Positions 17,759 to 26,522 are shown, counted from the stretch's first letter. The stretch is DNA of 64,000 nucleotides from Streptomyces sp. NRRL S-350 (GCF_000719705.1 NZ_JOHO01000014.1:90027-154026), one strand, 5' to 3'. A program made the numbers and translations. Notes: generated from the letters alone by a model not told the origin.

Positions 17759-18985
17759 GTGTCATCGTGTCTGCGAAGCGTCGCCCGACTGGTCACCGTG
17801 CTCATGGCGACGGCCGCCTACGTCGCCCTGCACCTGGTGATCAGCCTGGGAGACGGCCAGGCGACCGACAGCGACCGGTCGGAGGTCGCGGCGGCGGCGC
17901 TGTGGTTGGGTCTGCTCGCCGTGGTGCTGGTCGGGCCGGTCCTGTGGCTGCGGCACCGCCGCCGGTCGGGGGCCAGGGAACTCGTGGGCCTGGTCAGCCG
18001 GTTCGTCCCGGCCCAACCGCGGTGGCGCAAGGCGGTCCGGGCGGCGAACAGTCTCGGTCTGGTGCTGTTCGGCGGCGGCGCCTACACCGTCGACCTGTCG
18101 GAGCGGCGGGGCCACACCATGAGCCTGGAGCGGCAGTTCCTGCTGCTGGCGGGCGGTTTGGCGGCCGTGGGGGCGGGGCTGCTGATCCTGCGCCGCACCC
18201 GGCTGCACGCCGCCCGCCCGGCCGCCCGGGCCCTGCTGCTGGACGGTCGCAGACCGGTACTGTACCTGCGCAGTTTCGACGACGACGGGATCGCCGCCGA
18301 GATCGACGACGGGGCGGACTTCAACCTCCACTCGCGGGAGGAGCAGCTCGCGAGGGCGCTGGGCGCGATCGGCCCGGTGATCGCCGTCGGACGGCCCGGG
18401 GAGCCCCTGCCGCACCTCGGCGCGGCCCGGTTCTACCTGCCGCTCGACGACTGGAAGTCCACCGTCCTGCGTCTGATGGACCTGTCCCAGCTGATCGTCC
18501 TGCGGCTGGGGCAGGGGGACGGGCTCTGGTGGGAGGTCGAGCAGGCGCGTGCCACCCAGCCTGCGGCGAAGCTGCTGCTGCTGGCGCCGGCCGGGCCGTC
18601 CGACGTGGTCGCCCGGCTGAACGGGTACCTGCCCGTCCCGGTGCCGCCGGACGGGCTCGGTGGCGGCGAGCACTGGATCTCCGCCGTCATCGTCTTCGAC
18701 GACCGCTGGACGCCCCGCGTCACTCCCGTGGGGCTCACGAGCACGGGGTGGTGGCGGGGCCTGGGTTCGAACGCGGCCGTCGGCGCGCTGGAGACGCCGA
18801 CGGTGTCCGTGGCCCGGGCGTTGCGGACGGCGCTCGCGTCCGTGGGGCGGCGTCGGCGGACGATGATCTGGCGAGCCCGGTTCGCGACGCAACTGGCCGC
18901 GGCGACGGGCTTCGGGATGGCTGTCACGGTGGCCCTGGCGGGCTGGCTCGGCTACCGGGCGGTGCAGGTGACCGGACTGTGGTGA
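17759..18985 (+). CDS. Membrane protein with a conserved YLRSF-type domain, function unknown
   Basis: A 408-residue protein. Two N-terminal hydrophobic segments (about 8-30 and 48-62) and a third near 125-145 are followed by a soluble domain (about 165-330) with PVLYLRSFDDDG, EEQLARALGAIGPVIAVGRP, ARFYLPLDDWKSTV and GLWWEVEQA. A final hydrophobic segment lies at about 378-398. I have an impression of this YLR-F/EE-L/LWWE pattern from other actinobacterial membrane proteins of unknown role. The Asp- and Glu-rich order loosely recalls TIR or nucleoside-deoxyribosyltransferase-like folds, which is only a suggestion. GTG 17759 has GGGGGT nine bases upstream. The next gene starts 20 bases downstream, so the two are probably co-transcribed. 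Confidence 0.75.
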   Translation: MSSCLRSVARLVTVLMATAAYVALHLVISLGDGQATDSDRSEVAAAALWLGLLAVVLVGPVLWLRHRRRSGARELVGLVSRFVPAQPRWRKAVRAANSLGLVLFGGGAYTVDLSERRGHTMSLERQFLLLAGGLAAVGAGLLILRRTRLHAARPAARALLLDGRRPVLYLRSFDDDGIAAEIDDGADFNLHSREEQLARALGAIGPVIAVGRPGEPLPHLGAARFYLPLDDWKSTVLRLMDLSQLIVLRLGQGDGLWWEVEQARATQPAAKLLLLAPAGPSDVVARLNGYLPVPVPPDGLGGGEHWISAVIVFDDRWTPRVTPVGLTSTGWWRGLGSNAAVGALETPTVSVARALRTALASVGRRRRTMIWRARFATQLAAATGFGMAVTVALAGWLGYRAVQVTGLW

Positions 18986-19005
18986 ACACCGACTTCGGGG
19001 GAGAC

Positions 19006-19698
19006 ATGGAACATCCAAAAGAGGGCATCGCGTCCGTGGGCGCGGACGGCGGCGCGGCGGAGCGGCTCAGGACGGTGAGGGGCGTCGGTGTCGCCGCGTC
19101 GGTCCTGGTCCTGCTGGTGGTGGCGTACGACGTGTTGCACACGGTGTCGGACTGGCGCGTCTACCTGGTGGTCGAGGACATCCTCGCGGGGAACGCGACG
19201 GTCGCGGACGTCCAGTCGGTCGACGACTTCGCCGGCTACTTCGACGGGTTGCAGGGCCTGGCGGTGCTGGTTCCGGCCGGGGTGGTCTTCCTGATCTGGC
19301 TGTGGCGGGCGCGGCTCAACGCCGAGGCGCTGGGCGGTCCGGGCAGTCAGCGGCGGGCACGGGGCTGGGTGGTGGGCTCCTGGATGACCCCGGTGGCGAA
19401 CCTGTGGATCCCGTACCGCGTCGTGGCGGACGTCTGGGAGGCGAGTGCGCCCCGGCGGACGGCCCCCGGTCCGCTGCTGACCGTCTGGTGGGTCGCGTGG
19501 GTGGTCGGCGGCATGGTGAACCGGGCCTACACGTACCAGGTCATGAAGGACGCAGCCTCGGAGGACGACCTGCGGCGCGTCGTGTACCTGGGCACCGTCG
19601 GCGTCGCCCTCGACGTGCTGGCCGGTGTGCTGATCGTCCACACCGTCCACCGGATCAGCGTCTGGCAGACCCAGCGGCTCGCCGGAGCGGGCCGCTGA
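19006..19698 (+). CDS. DUF4328-type membrane protein
   Basis: A 230-residue protein with about four hydrophobic segments. The stretch GWVVGSWMTPVANLWIPYRV followed by DVWEAS is the signature of DUF4328 proteins, which are common in actinomycetes and have no established function. The ATG at 19006 has GGGGGAG five bases upstream, and the gene begins 20 bases after the previous stop. The two membrane proteins probably form a pair. The end is close to the stop of the converging monooxygenase. Confidence 0.8.
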   Translation: MEHPKEGIASVGADGGAAERLRTVRGVGVAASVLVLLVVAYDVLHTVSDWRVYLVVEDILAGNATVADVQSVDDFAGYFDGLQGLAVLVPAGVVFLIWLWRARLNAEALGGPGSQRRARGWVVGSWMTPVANLWIPYRVVADVWEASAPRRTAPGPLLTVWWVAWVVGGMVNRAYTYQVMKDAASEDDLRRVVYLGTVGVALDVLAGVLIVHTVHRISVWQTQRLAGAGR

Positions 19699-19719
19699 GT
19701 CCGCCGACCGGCGCGACCG

Positions 19720-20853
19720 TCAGTACGGCTTGACGAGGACGTGCGCCGCACCCGGGATGCCGACCTCGAGGAGCTCGTCCTCCTCCGGGGTGGTCGGGGT
19801 GCCGGTCTCCTGCTTGAGGACCGCGCGGGACAGGCCCTGCACCCACATGGCGCGCGGGCGGCGGCGCTCCTCCCAGGCGGTGAGCGCGGCCGGGACGGTG
19901 CCGGCCGCGTCGAGGCTGTGGGCGAGCACGAGCGCGTCCTCGACGGCCATCGCGGCGCCCTGGGCCAGGTGCGGGGTGGAGGCGTGGGCGGCGTCGCCGG
20001 CGAGGACGATCCGGCCGACGTGCCAGGGCTCGTCGACGGTGACCTGGGAGATCCGCGAGTAGACCACGGCGGCCGGGTCGGTGACCTGCGCCAGCGCCTC
20101 GGCGATCGGGCCGCCGAAGCCGGCCAGGCGCTCGCGGAGCTGCTCGTGGGCGCGCTCCGGATCCGGGCGGAAGTCCTCGGCCTCGGCGAACACCGAGCCC
20201 AGGTACATGAGGTCGGTGCTGATCGGGGTGAGCAGCGCCTTCGCCGCGAGGTTGCCGGAGGACATCACCACGCCCTGCACCTCGGGCGAACGCGGCAGGG
20301 TGACGCGCCAGTTGGCGAAGCCGGTGTACTCCGGCGCGTACCTCTCGCCGTACAGGCGCCGGCGCAGCGGCGAGCCGATGCCGTCGAAGCCGACGACCAG
20401 GTCGTAGCGGCCGGCGTGCCCGTCGGTCAGGGCGACGTCCACGCCGTCGGCGTCCTCGGCCAGTTCGGCGATGGTGGTGCCGAAGCGCACCGTGGCACCC
20501 GCCTTCACGGCCGCGTCGGCGAGGATGCGGGCGAGTGCGGGGCGCGGGATGCCGTTGGCGGAGGGGGTGTCGCCCATCCGGGGCTGCGGGATCCTGGCGA
20601 GGGTGGCGCCGGCCGGGTCGCAGACGGTGAGGACCTCCCATTCGAAGCCGGCGGCCAGGCAGTCGTCCAGGACGCCGATCTCGCGCATCACGTGCAGGGC
20701 GTTGGACGGCTGGACGATGCCGACGCCGAGTGCCTCCAACCGCTCGCGCAGTTCGGCGACGTCGACGTGGTGGCCCCGCCCGGCGAGGGCGGTGGCGAGG
20801 GTGAGCCCGCCGATGCCGCCGCCGTGGACGAGGACGCGAAGGGGTGTGGTCAT
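19720..20853 (-). CDS. FAD-dependent monooxygenase next to the conservon
   Basis: A 377-residue flavoprotein hydroxylase. VLVHGGGIGGLTLATALAG is the N-terminal FAD-binding motif, VVGFDGIGSPLRRRL the DG motif and VLAGDAAHASTPHLAQGAAM (about residue 280-300) the GD motif. The length and the absence of a C-terminal extension fit the salicylate-hydroxylase/kynurenine-monooxygenase-like group. The gene starts 80 bases after cvnD on the same strand, so it is likely the last gene of the conservon operon. In many Streptomyces conservons that place is taken by a P450 (cvnE). The substrate is unknown. Confidence 0.9.
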   Translation of the reverse strand: MTTPLRVLVHGGGIGGLTLATALAGRGHHVDVAELRERLEALGVGIVQPSNALHVMREIGVLDDCLAAGFEWEVLTVCDPAGATLARIPQPRMGDTPSANGIPRPALARILADAAVKAGATVRFGTTIAELAEDADGVDVALTDGHAGRYDLVVGFDGIGSPLRRRLYGERYAPEYTGFANWRVTLPRSPEVQGVVMSSGNLAAKALLTPISTDLMYLGSVFAEAEDFRPDPERAHEQLRERLAGFGGPIAEALAQVTDPAAVVYSRISQVTVDEPWHVGRIVLAGDAAHASTPHLAQGAAMAVEDALVLAHSLDAAGTVPAALTAWEERRRPRAMWVQGLSRAVLKQETGTPTTPEEDELLEVGIPGAAHVLVKPY

Positions 20854-20933
20854 GGTGGTGCTCCCAGTGAAGTGCGGATCAGCCGGGGGACGGGTGCGGC
20901 TCGGGGAAACCCGGGGGAAGGGCGGGGGCGGGT

Positions 20934-21539
20934 TCAGCCGACGGGTGCCGGGGGGCCGACGGCGGCGAGCTCCATCAGGTGGTCGACCAGGGCGAGCAGC
21001 AGGTCCCGCCCGAAGTCGCGCTCGCGGACGTCGCCGAGCAGCATCGGCACCTGCGGGTCGAGGTCGAGCGCCGCCCGGATCTCCTCGGGGGTGCGGGTGT
21101 TGGTGTTGTGGAAGCAGTTGATGGCGACCACGAACGGGATGCCCCGGCTCTCGAAGAAGTCGATCGAGGCGAAGCTGGTGTCCAGTCGGCGGGTGTCGGC
21201 GATGACGATCCCGCCGAGGGCGCCGTTGACCAGGTCGTTCCACATGAACCAGAAGCGCTCCTGCCCGGGCGTGCCGAACAGGTAGACGACCAGCTCCGGG
21301 CTGACGGTGATCCGGCCGAAGTCGAGGGCGACGGTGGTGGTGTCCTTCTGGTCGACGCCGGACAGGTCGTCGACGCCGACGCTGGCCCGGGTCAGGTACT
21401 CCTCGGTGCGCAGCGGGGCGACCTCGCTGACCGAGCCGACCAGGGTGGTCTTGCCGACACCGAAACCGCCCGCGATCAGGATCTTGACGGCGGCCGGGGC
21501 GGGGGTGGGGCCGCCGGTGGCGGCGTGGGGTGTTGCCAT
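20934..21539 (-). CDS. cvnD: Conservon GTPase-like ATP/GTP-binding protein (CvnD)
   Basis: A 201-residue small-GTPase-like protein. VKILIAGGFGVGKTTLVGSV carries the P-loop (about residues 24-32), DFGRIT and LFGTPGQERF the switch regions with the G3-like GTPGQ, and AINCF stands in place of NKxD as the base-recognition loop. CvnD proteins work with CvnA, CvnB and CvnC as a membrane-associated complex compared with eukaryotic G-protein systems, influencing development and secondary metabolism in Streptomyces (established for the family). It begins one base after the stop region of cvnC, so translation is tightly linked. Confidence 0.93.
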   Translation of the reverse strand: MATPHAATGGPTPAPAAVKILIAGGFGVGKTTLVGSVSEVAPLRTEEYLTRASVGVDDLSGVDQKDTTTVALDFGRITVSPELVVYLFGTPGQERFWFMWNDLVNGALGGIVIADTRRLDTSFASIDFFESRGIPFVVAINCFHNTNTRTPEEIRAALDLDPQVPMLLGDVRERDFGRDLLLALVDHLMELAAVGPPAPVG

Positions 21540-21540
21540 G

Positions 21541-22107
21541 TCAGAGTCTCCGGAGTCCTTCGCGTACGGCCGTGAGCAGGCCGAGGTCCACGCCCCCGGC
21601 GGCGCGCGCCACCGAGAGCGGCGCCCGGGCCTTCAGCAGGCCCTGGGCGACCAGGTCGCCCAGCAGGATCTTGGTGACCGAGACCGGGAGGTCCAGGCCG
21701 GCCGACACCTCGGCGACGGCGGCCGGGCGCCGGCAGCGGTCGAGGATCAGGCGGTGCTCGGGCTGCAGGCCGCGGGCACCGGCGCGGCTGCCCCGCGCCA
21801 GGGCCGCGTCGGCCTCCTCCCCGACCGTGGTGAGCACGGTGATGAGGGTGAGGTCGTCGCGCTCGGGCACGGTCCGGCCGCGGGTGATCGTGTACGGGCG
21901 GACCATGTTGCCCGACTCGTCGTCCGTGTCCTCCTCCAGCTCGCTCCAGTGCGGCACCGAACCGCGTCCCAGGCCGTCGCCGCGGGCCTTGTCCTGGCTG
22001 ACGAACCAGCCGTCGTCCCGGCCGTCGTCGTGACCGTCGTCGCGGCCGTCGCCGAGGCGGTGGCCGAGGCCGTCCTCCCAGGAGGCGTCGTCATCGTTCG
22101 GGCCCAC
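21541..22107 (-). CDS. cvnC: DUF742 conservon protein (CvnC)
   Basis: A 188-residue cytoplasmic protein. MVRPYTITRGRT and PEHRLILDRCRRPAAVAEVSA, followed by LPVSVTKILLGDLVAQGLL, are the standard DUF742 landmarks, a winged-helix-like fold of the conservon. GTG 22107 is six bases from the cvnB stop and gives an acidic, low-complexity N-terminal segment (repeats of DDGR/HDDG, about residues 13-33). A start closer to MVRPYT cannot be excluded, because the ribosome-binding site is weak. The product is expected to act with CvnA, CvnB and CvnD. Confidence 0.9.
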   Translation of the reverse strand: MGPNDDDASWEDGLGHRLGDGRDDGHDDGRDDGWFVSQDKARGDGLGRGSVPHWSELEEDTDDESGNMVRPYTITRGRTVPERDDLTLITVLTTVGEEADAALARGSRAGARGLQPEHRLILDRCRRPAAVAEVSAGLDLPVSVTKILLGDLVAQGLLKARAPLSVARAAGGVDLGLLTAVREGLRRL

Positions 22108-22112
22108 CCGCG

Positions 22113-22577
22113 TCAGCCCCGGTTCCGGGCGCCGAAGGCGTCGAACGATGCGGGGGCACCGGCGGCACCGGGGGAGCCCTCGCCGCGGGTCGGAGTGGTG
22201 AGCTTCTGGCCGACCTGCTGCACCAGGGTGTGCATCGCGACGGACATCACCTCGGCGTCCACCTCCTGCGAGGCCACCACGGCCAGGTGGGTGCCCTGGG
22301 CGGCGGCGATCACGAACAGCCAGCACTCGGCGAGTTCGACGATCACCTGGTGCACCGGGCCGCCGTCGAAGAGCGCCCCGACCCCGCGGGCCAGGCTCTG
22401 CTGGCCGGTGGCGACGGCGGCCAGGCGCTCGGCGTCGGCCCGCTCGATGCTGCGGGAGTGGCTGACCACGAGACCGTCGTCGGAGAGCAGGACGGCGTTC
22501 CTGGTCCCGGGCACCGAGTCGACGAGTCCGTCCAGCAGCCAGTCCAGGTCCTGGTGGGTGGCGATCGTGCGGTTCAT
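22113..22577 (-). CDS. cvnB: Roadblock/LC7 conservon protein (CvnB)
   Basis: A 154-residue roadblock-fold protein. LDWLLDGLVDSVPGTRNAVLLSDDGLVVS, ADAERLAAVATGQQSLARG and the following strand pattern match bacterial MglB-like/LC7 domains that bind and modulate the partner GTPase. The ATG overlaps the cvnA stop as ATGA, so translation is coupled. The last 30 residues are Gly/Ala/Pro-rich and probably disordered. Confidence 0.93.
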   Translation of the reverse strand: MNRTIATHQDLDWLLDGLVDSVPGTRNAVLLSDDGLVVSHSRSIERADAERLAAVATGQQSLARGVGALFDGGPVHQVIVELAECWLFVIAAAQGTHLAVVASQEVDAEVMSVAMHTLVQQVGQKLTTPTRGEGSPGAAGAPASFDAFGARNRG

Positions 22578-25495
22578 GACTGGTCATCCGTTCGTGTGGT
22601 TCGGGCGTCCGCGGCGGGCAGGGCCCAGGGGGAGGGGCCGGGCGCGGGGGCAGGGGGACCGGTGGGGGCGGGAGGAGTCGTCGGGGCGGAGGCCCCGGGC
22701 AGCCGGTGTTCGCCGCTGTCCTGGGCCCGGGCGGCACGGGACTGGCGCTGGAAGGCGCCGATCGCCGCGCCCGAGCGCCGCACCGGACGGTCGGGGCGCT
22801 GGAAGGGGCCCGCGGCGGACGGTGCGGTACTCCCGGCGAAGCCCTCGGGGACGTTCTCGGGGACGTCCGCGGCGAGGCGCCGGGCCGGGCGCTCGTCCGA
22901 CTGCTGCCGGGTCGGCGGCACCCGCAGCTCCGCGGCCAGGCTGGCCTGCCGCACGCGCTGCGGCAGCGGTGGCTGCCCGCCCTCGGCGGGGCTGTACGGC
23001 ACCGAGGTGGGGTACTCGCGGCTGCCGCGCCGCTCGGCCAGCCGGTAGTGGTCGGCCGGGCGGTACTGCTCGTCGGCGTACGGGGCCTCCGCCTCGGTGA
23101 CCCGGGCGTAGGCGATGTCCGGGTAGACCGGGGTCTCCGGCGCGGGCGTCGGGTCGGCCGGGGAGCTGTGCTCGATCGGCTGTTCCGGCTGGAACGCCTC
23201 CTGCGCCGGCGCCTGCGGCACCCGGGGGAAGGCCTCCGGCGCGGGAGCCGACGGGGCCGACGGGGTCGGTGGAGCCGGTGGGACCGGAGCGGCCTGCACG
23301 GGAGCCTCAGCACCGCCGCCCGGAGCCTGCGGTGCGGCCTGCGGCAGGGGCACCGGCGCGGCCTGCGGCAGGAAGTCGCCCTGCCGGAACGACTCCACCG
23401 GTGCGACCGGTGGCCCGGCCGGTGCCTGGGCGGGTGCCTCGTCGGAGGCCGAGCGCAGTGCCCGGCGCGAGCGGCGCACCAGCGGGATCGGTTCGGGGGC
23501 GGCGGCGGGGGTGCCGTCCGGCAGCCCGGTGTCGCCGTCGATGACCAGTTCGTCCGGGACGAGCACGACCACCCGGGTGCCGCCGAAGGCGGACGGGCGG
23601 AACTCGACCTTCAGGCCGTTCAGCGTGGCGAGGCGGGCGACGACGTAGAAGCCGAGGCGGACGTCGTCGGCCCGGGCCAGCACGTCGGTGCGTGGCGGGC
23701 GGCTCATCAGCTCGTTGGCGGCGTCGTACTGCTCCGGGTCCATGCCGAGGCCGCGGTCCTCGATCTCGATCGCGAGTCCGCGGCCGACGGTGGCGGCCCG
23801 GACCTCGACCGGCGTGGGCGGCTTGGAGAACGTGGTGGCGTTCTCCATCAGCTCGGCGAGCACGTGCGCGACCGGTCCGACGGCCCGCTCGGACAGCCAC
23901 GGGTGGCCCTCGACGTCGAGCATGATCCGGCGGTAGTCCTGCACCTCGCCCTGGGCGGCGCGCAGCACGTCCAGCAGCGGGACGGGCTTGCGCCAGCGCC
24001 GCTGCGGCTGGCCGCCGGCCATGATGACCAGGTTCTCCTCGTAGCGGCGCAGGCGGGCCGTGAGGTGGTCGAGGTCGAACAGGCCCTCCAGGACCTCCGG
24101 GTCCTCGTGCTTGCGCTCCAGTTCGTCCAGCTTGCGCAGCTGGCGGCCGATCAGCAGCTGGGTGCGGCGGGCGATGCGCTGCAGCAGGCGCTCGAAGCCG
24201 CGGTGCTGCTCGGCCTGGCCGACGGCGGCCGCCAGGGCGGAGGAGCGGGCCAGGTTGAGCGCCTGTCCGAGGCGGGCCAGTTCGTCGGTGCCGTTGCCGT
24301 GCGGGCCGGCGGTGATGGTGCTGCTCTCGGCCTCGACGTCCACCTGTTCGCCGCGCCCGAGGCGTTCGACCACTTCGGGCAGGGTGCGCTGCATCTCCTC
24401 CGCCTGGGTGTGCAGTTCCTCGATCCGGCGGCGAAGCGAGCGGCTGAGGCGCCAGGAGGCGATGACCACCGCGACGACCGTGATCAGGCCGATGACGGTG
24501 GTCAGCACGACCCGGGTCAGCAGGTCCAGGATGGTGCCCTTGCCGACCTCGACGATGCCGCTGGTGCGGGTCTCGATCGCCTTGACCAGTCGGGGGTTGA
24601 GCTGGTCCAGGGCCTGGCGCCACTGGTCCTGGGCGGCCGGCAGCCTGACCGTGCCGCCCGGGTCGGCGGCGGTGGGCTTGGTGAGTTGCTGCTCGACGGC
24701 GGCCTTGGCCTGCCACGCGGGGCTGTTCATCAGGTCGTGCCAGGCGGTGGCCTCGCCGTCCGGGACGTACGGGACGACCTGGACGGTGAGCAGGTGGTCC
24801 TGTGCGCCGATGGCCTGTTGGACGGCTTGGTAGTCGGCCGCGCCGAGCCGGCCGGTGGGCCAGCCGCGGGCCAGGATGGCGTCTTCGCGGGCCAGCATCT
24901 CCTTGGCCCAGAAGGCGTTGACGAGGGTCTTGGAGATCCAGGTGACCTCGCCGGTGTCCACGTGGCTGAGCGCGGTGAACAGTCGCAGGTCCACGGCGAT
25001 CAGGTCGGTGTAGTAGGTGAAGACCGTCTGCTGGTCGACGGCGCCGCGGTCCACGGCGGCGCGCTGCTCGGCGAGCCTGCCCATGGCCTGGCGCGCCTCG
25101 GTGACCGCGGTGCGGACCTCGTCGGGCGCGTTGTCGGCGGTCTCGCCGGACAGGGTCTGGAACTGGCGCACCGCGTCGTCGGTCGACTGGCGCTGGCGGC
25201 GCAGCTGGTCGGTGTTGGTGCCGGGCCGGGCGAGCGCCTCGGCGCTGAGCCGGCGCTCCTCCTGGAGGTTGTAGTAGACGATGTTCGACGGCTGGCCGGC
25301 CTTCTGGGCCAGTAGGCCCTGAGCGGCCTGCCGTTGGAAGTCGAAGACGGTTTCGCCGCTGGTGACGGCCCAGAGGACGATGAGGGCGAGGCTGGGGACG
25401 ACGGCCAGGACGAGCAGCGCCGCCCGCAGGGACAGGCGTGGACGCCTGCGGGGGCCCTTCGGCGTCGGGGGCCGCCGATTCGCACGCGCGCGCAG
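22574..25495 (-). CDS. cvnA: Conservon sensor histidine kinase (CvnA)
   Basis: A membrane sensor kinase of about 973 residues. A first membrane helix (about 25-48, LLVLAVVPSLALIVLWAV) is followed by a large extracytoplasmic helical sensor, as in nitrate/nitrite-sensing domains. A second helix (about 325-350), a HAMP-like linker and a GHKL ATPase domain with HVLAELMENATTFS and IEDRGLGMDPEQ (about 540-610) come next, then a Pro/Ala/Gln-rich tail of about 250 residues. The first in-frame ATG/GTG (25171) would remove the first membrane helix. The frame stays open upstream to a stop near 25580, with no ATG, GTG or TTG. The best candidate is CTG at 25495, with AAGGAG six bases before it. A sequencing frameshift is the alternative. 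It heads the cvnABCD operon. Confidence 0.85.
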   Translation of the reverse strand: MRARANRRPPTPKGPRRRPRLSLRAALLVLAVVPSLALIVLWAVTSGETVFDFQRQAAQGLLAQKAGQPSNIVYYNLQEERRLSAEALARPGTNTDQLRRQRQSTDDAVRQFQTLSGETADNAPDEVRTAVTEARQAMGRLAEQRAAVDRGAVDQQTVFTYYTDLIAVDLRLFTALSHVDTGEVTWISKTLVNAFWAKEMLAREDAILARGWPTGRLGAADYQAVQQAIGAQDHLLTVQVVPYVPDGEATAWHDLMNSPAWQAKAAVEQQLTKPTAADPGGTVRLPAAQDQWRQALDQLNPRLVKAIETRTSGIVEVGKGTILDLLTRVVLTTVIGLITVVAVVIASWRLSRSLRRRIEELHTQAEEMQRTLPEVVERLGRGEQVDVEAESSTITAGPHGNGTDELARLGQALNLARSSALAAAVGQAEQHRGFERLLQRIARRTQLLIGRQLRKLDELERKHEDPEVLEGLFDLDHLTARLRRYEENLVIMAGGQPQRRWRKPVPLLDVLRAAQGEVQDYRRIMLDVEGHPWLSERAVGPVAHVLAELMENATTFSKPPTPVEVRAATVGRGLAIEIEDRGLGMDPEQYDAANELMSRPPRTDVLARADDVRLGFYVVARLATLNGLKVEFRPSAFGGTRVVVLVPDELVIDGDTGLPDGTPAAAPEPIPLVRRSRRALRSASDEAPAQAPAGPPVAPVESFRQGDFLPQAAPVPLPQAAPQAPGGGAEAPVQAAPVPPAPPTPSAPSAPAPEAFPRVPQAPAQEAFQPEQPIEHSSPADPTPAPETPVYPDIAYARVTEAEAPYADEQYRPADHYRLAERRGSREYPTSVPYSPAEGGQPPLPQRVRQASLAAELRVPPTRQQSDERPARRLAADVPENVPEGFAGSTAPSAAGPFQRPDRPVRRSGAAIGAFQRQSRAARAQDSGEHRLPGASAPTTPPAPTGPPAPAPGPSPWALPAADARTTRTDDQS

Positions 25496-25635
25496 AGCAG
25501 ACTCCTTGGGGCTGGCGGCCGACCACCGGGGGCGGGCCGTCCGGGCACGGGCTTTTTGACGAAGCGATACTAGTCATACCGTGTGATTGGAGTGAAAGTT
25601 CGTTCGCTTCCCGGCCGGTGCTTGCGCACGGATCC

Positions 25636-25709
25636 GACACAATGTCATTGAGCCATTGACTGTCCGCATGCGGAGCAGGTGTCTCCGAACTCGCTTGACA
25701 CAGTGTCAA
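25636..25709. promoter_or_regulatory. Palindromic sites in the conservon promoter region
   Basis: TTGACACAGTGTCAA (25695-25709) is a perfect 7-1-7 palindrome. GACACAATGTC (25636-25646) is an imperfect copy 59 bases away. Both lie in the 289-base gap upstream of cvnA and downstream of the GntR gene, and look like a repressor or activator site pair. The palindrome also contains TTGACA on both strands, so it could overlap a -35 element. Confidence 0.5.
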
Positions 25710-25784
25710 CGCGGCACACGGGGCTTGGATGGCCATCGTGTGAAAACTGTGTGACGTCGCACCGCGACCCTACGGCGACGGCCC

Positions 25785-26468
25785 TCAGTCCGCCAGGAGG
25801 CGGGAGCGGGTGGCCTCCAGCTCCGCGGCCAGGACGCGGCCGGCCGCCTCCGGGTCGCCCTCGCGAACGGCGCGGACGAGAGCGGCGTGGGAGTCGTACC
25901 CCTGGTTCGGGTCGTCGGTACGGATGCCGAACAGGCCCACCAGGTCGACCAGTTGTTCCCGCAGGACGGGGGCGAACTGGGCGAAGAGGTCGTTCAGGAC
26001 GGGATTGTGGGCGGCGGCCACCAGGGCGGTGTGCAGCGCGATGTCGGCGTCCACGAAGGCGGCGTCGTCGGCGCCGCCCGCGGCGAGGCGGTCCGCGAGG
26101 GCGGCGTCGAGCGTGGTGAGATCCGCCGCCGTGCGGCGGGCGGCGGCGAGGCGGGCGGCCTGCACCTCGACCATCGTCCGCACCTCGTAGACGTGCGCCA
26201 GCTCGGCTCGGCGCAGCCGGGCGGGCCAGTCGTCGGCGGGGCGGTCGGCCGTGACGAACACCCCGGAGCCCTGGCGGCTCCGCACCATCCCGGCTGCGGC
26301 GAGCGTGCGCAGTGCCTCCCGGACGGTCGAGCGGCCGACGCCCAGCTCCTTGGCCAGCGCCACCTCGCCCGGCAGCTTCCCGCCCACCGGCCAGTGGCCG
26401 GCCCGGATCTGCTCCTCGATCAGCGCGGCGGCCTGTTCGGCGAGGGGGGAGGGGTGGAGCGAGGCCAT
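25785..26468 (-). CDS. GntR-family regulator, FadR/FCD type
   Basis: A 227-residue transcription factor. The N-terminal winged helix reads IRAGHWPVGGKLPGEVALAKELGVGRSTVREALRTL (in pieces, residues about 23-60) with wing SRQGSGVFV. The C-terminal all-helical FCD ligand-binding domain has the conserved metal-site residues in D-x(3)-H form (DADIALHTALVAAAHNPVL) and the later histidine in YDSHAALVRAV. FadR-type regulators sense carboxylic acids such as lactate, gluconate or amino-acid catabolites. ATG 26468 follows AGGTGAG; the upstream GTG lies inside that ribosome-binding site. An ACCTGTCAGGT palindrome sits just upstream, which suggests self-control, and leuA diverges. Confidence 0.9.
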   Translation of the reverse strand: MASLHPSPLAEQAAALIEEQIRAGHWPVGGKLPGEVALAKELGVGRSTVREALRTLAAAGMVRSRQGSGVFVTADRPADDWPARLRRAELAHVYEVRTMVEVQAARLAAARRTAADLTTLDAALADRLAAGGADDAAFVDADIALHTALVAAAHNPVLNDLFAQFAPVLREQLVDLVGLFGIRTDDPNQGYDSHAALVRAVREGDPEAAGRVLAAELEATRSRLLAD

Positions 26469-26475
26469 CGAACTC

Positions 26476-26486
26476 ACCTGTCAGGT
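26476..26486. promoter_or_regulatory. ACCTGTCAGGT palindrome at the gntR start
   Basis: A perfect 5-1-5 palindrome 8 bases upstream of the GntR start codon, overlapping its ribosome-binding site. It is a plausible autoregulatory operator, and it also lies upstream of the leucine leader on the other strand. Confidence 0.4.
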
Positions 26487-26522
26487 TGTCTGAGGACTTG
26501 GGTCGTGGTTACTCTACCCGGC

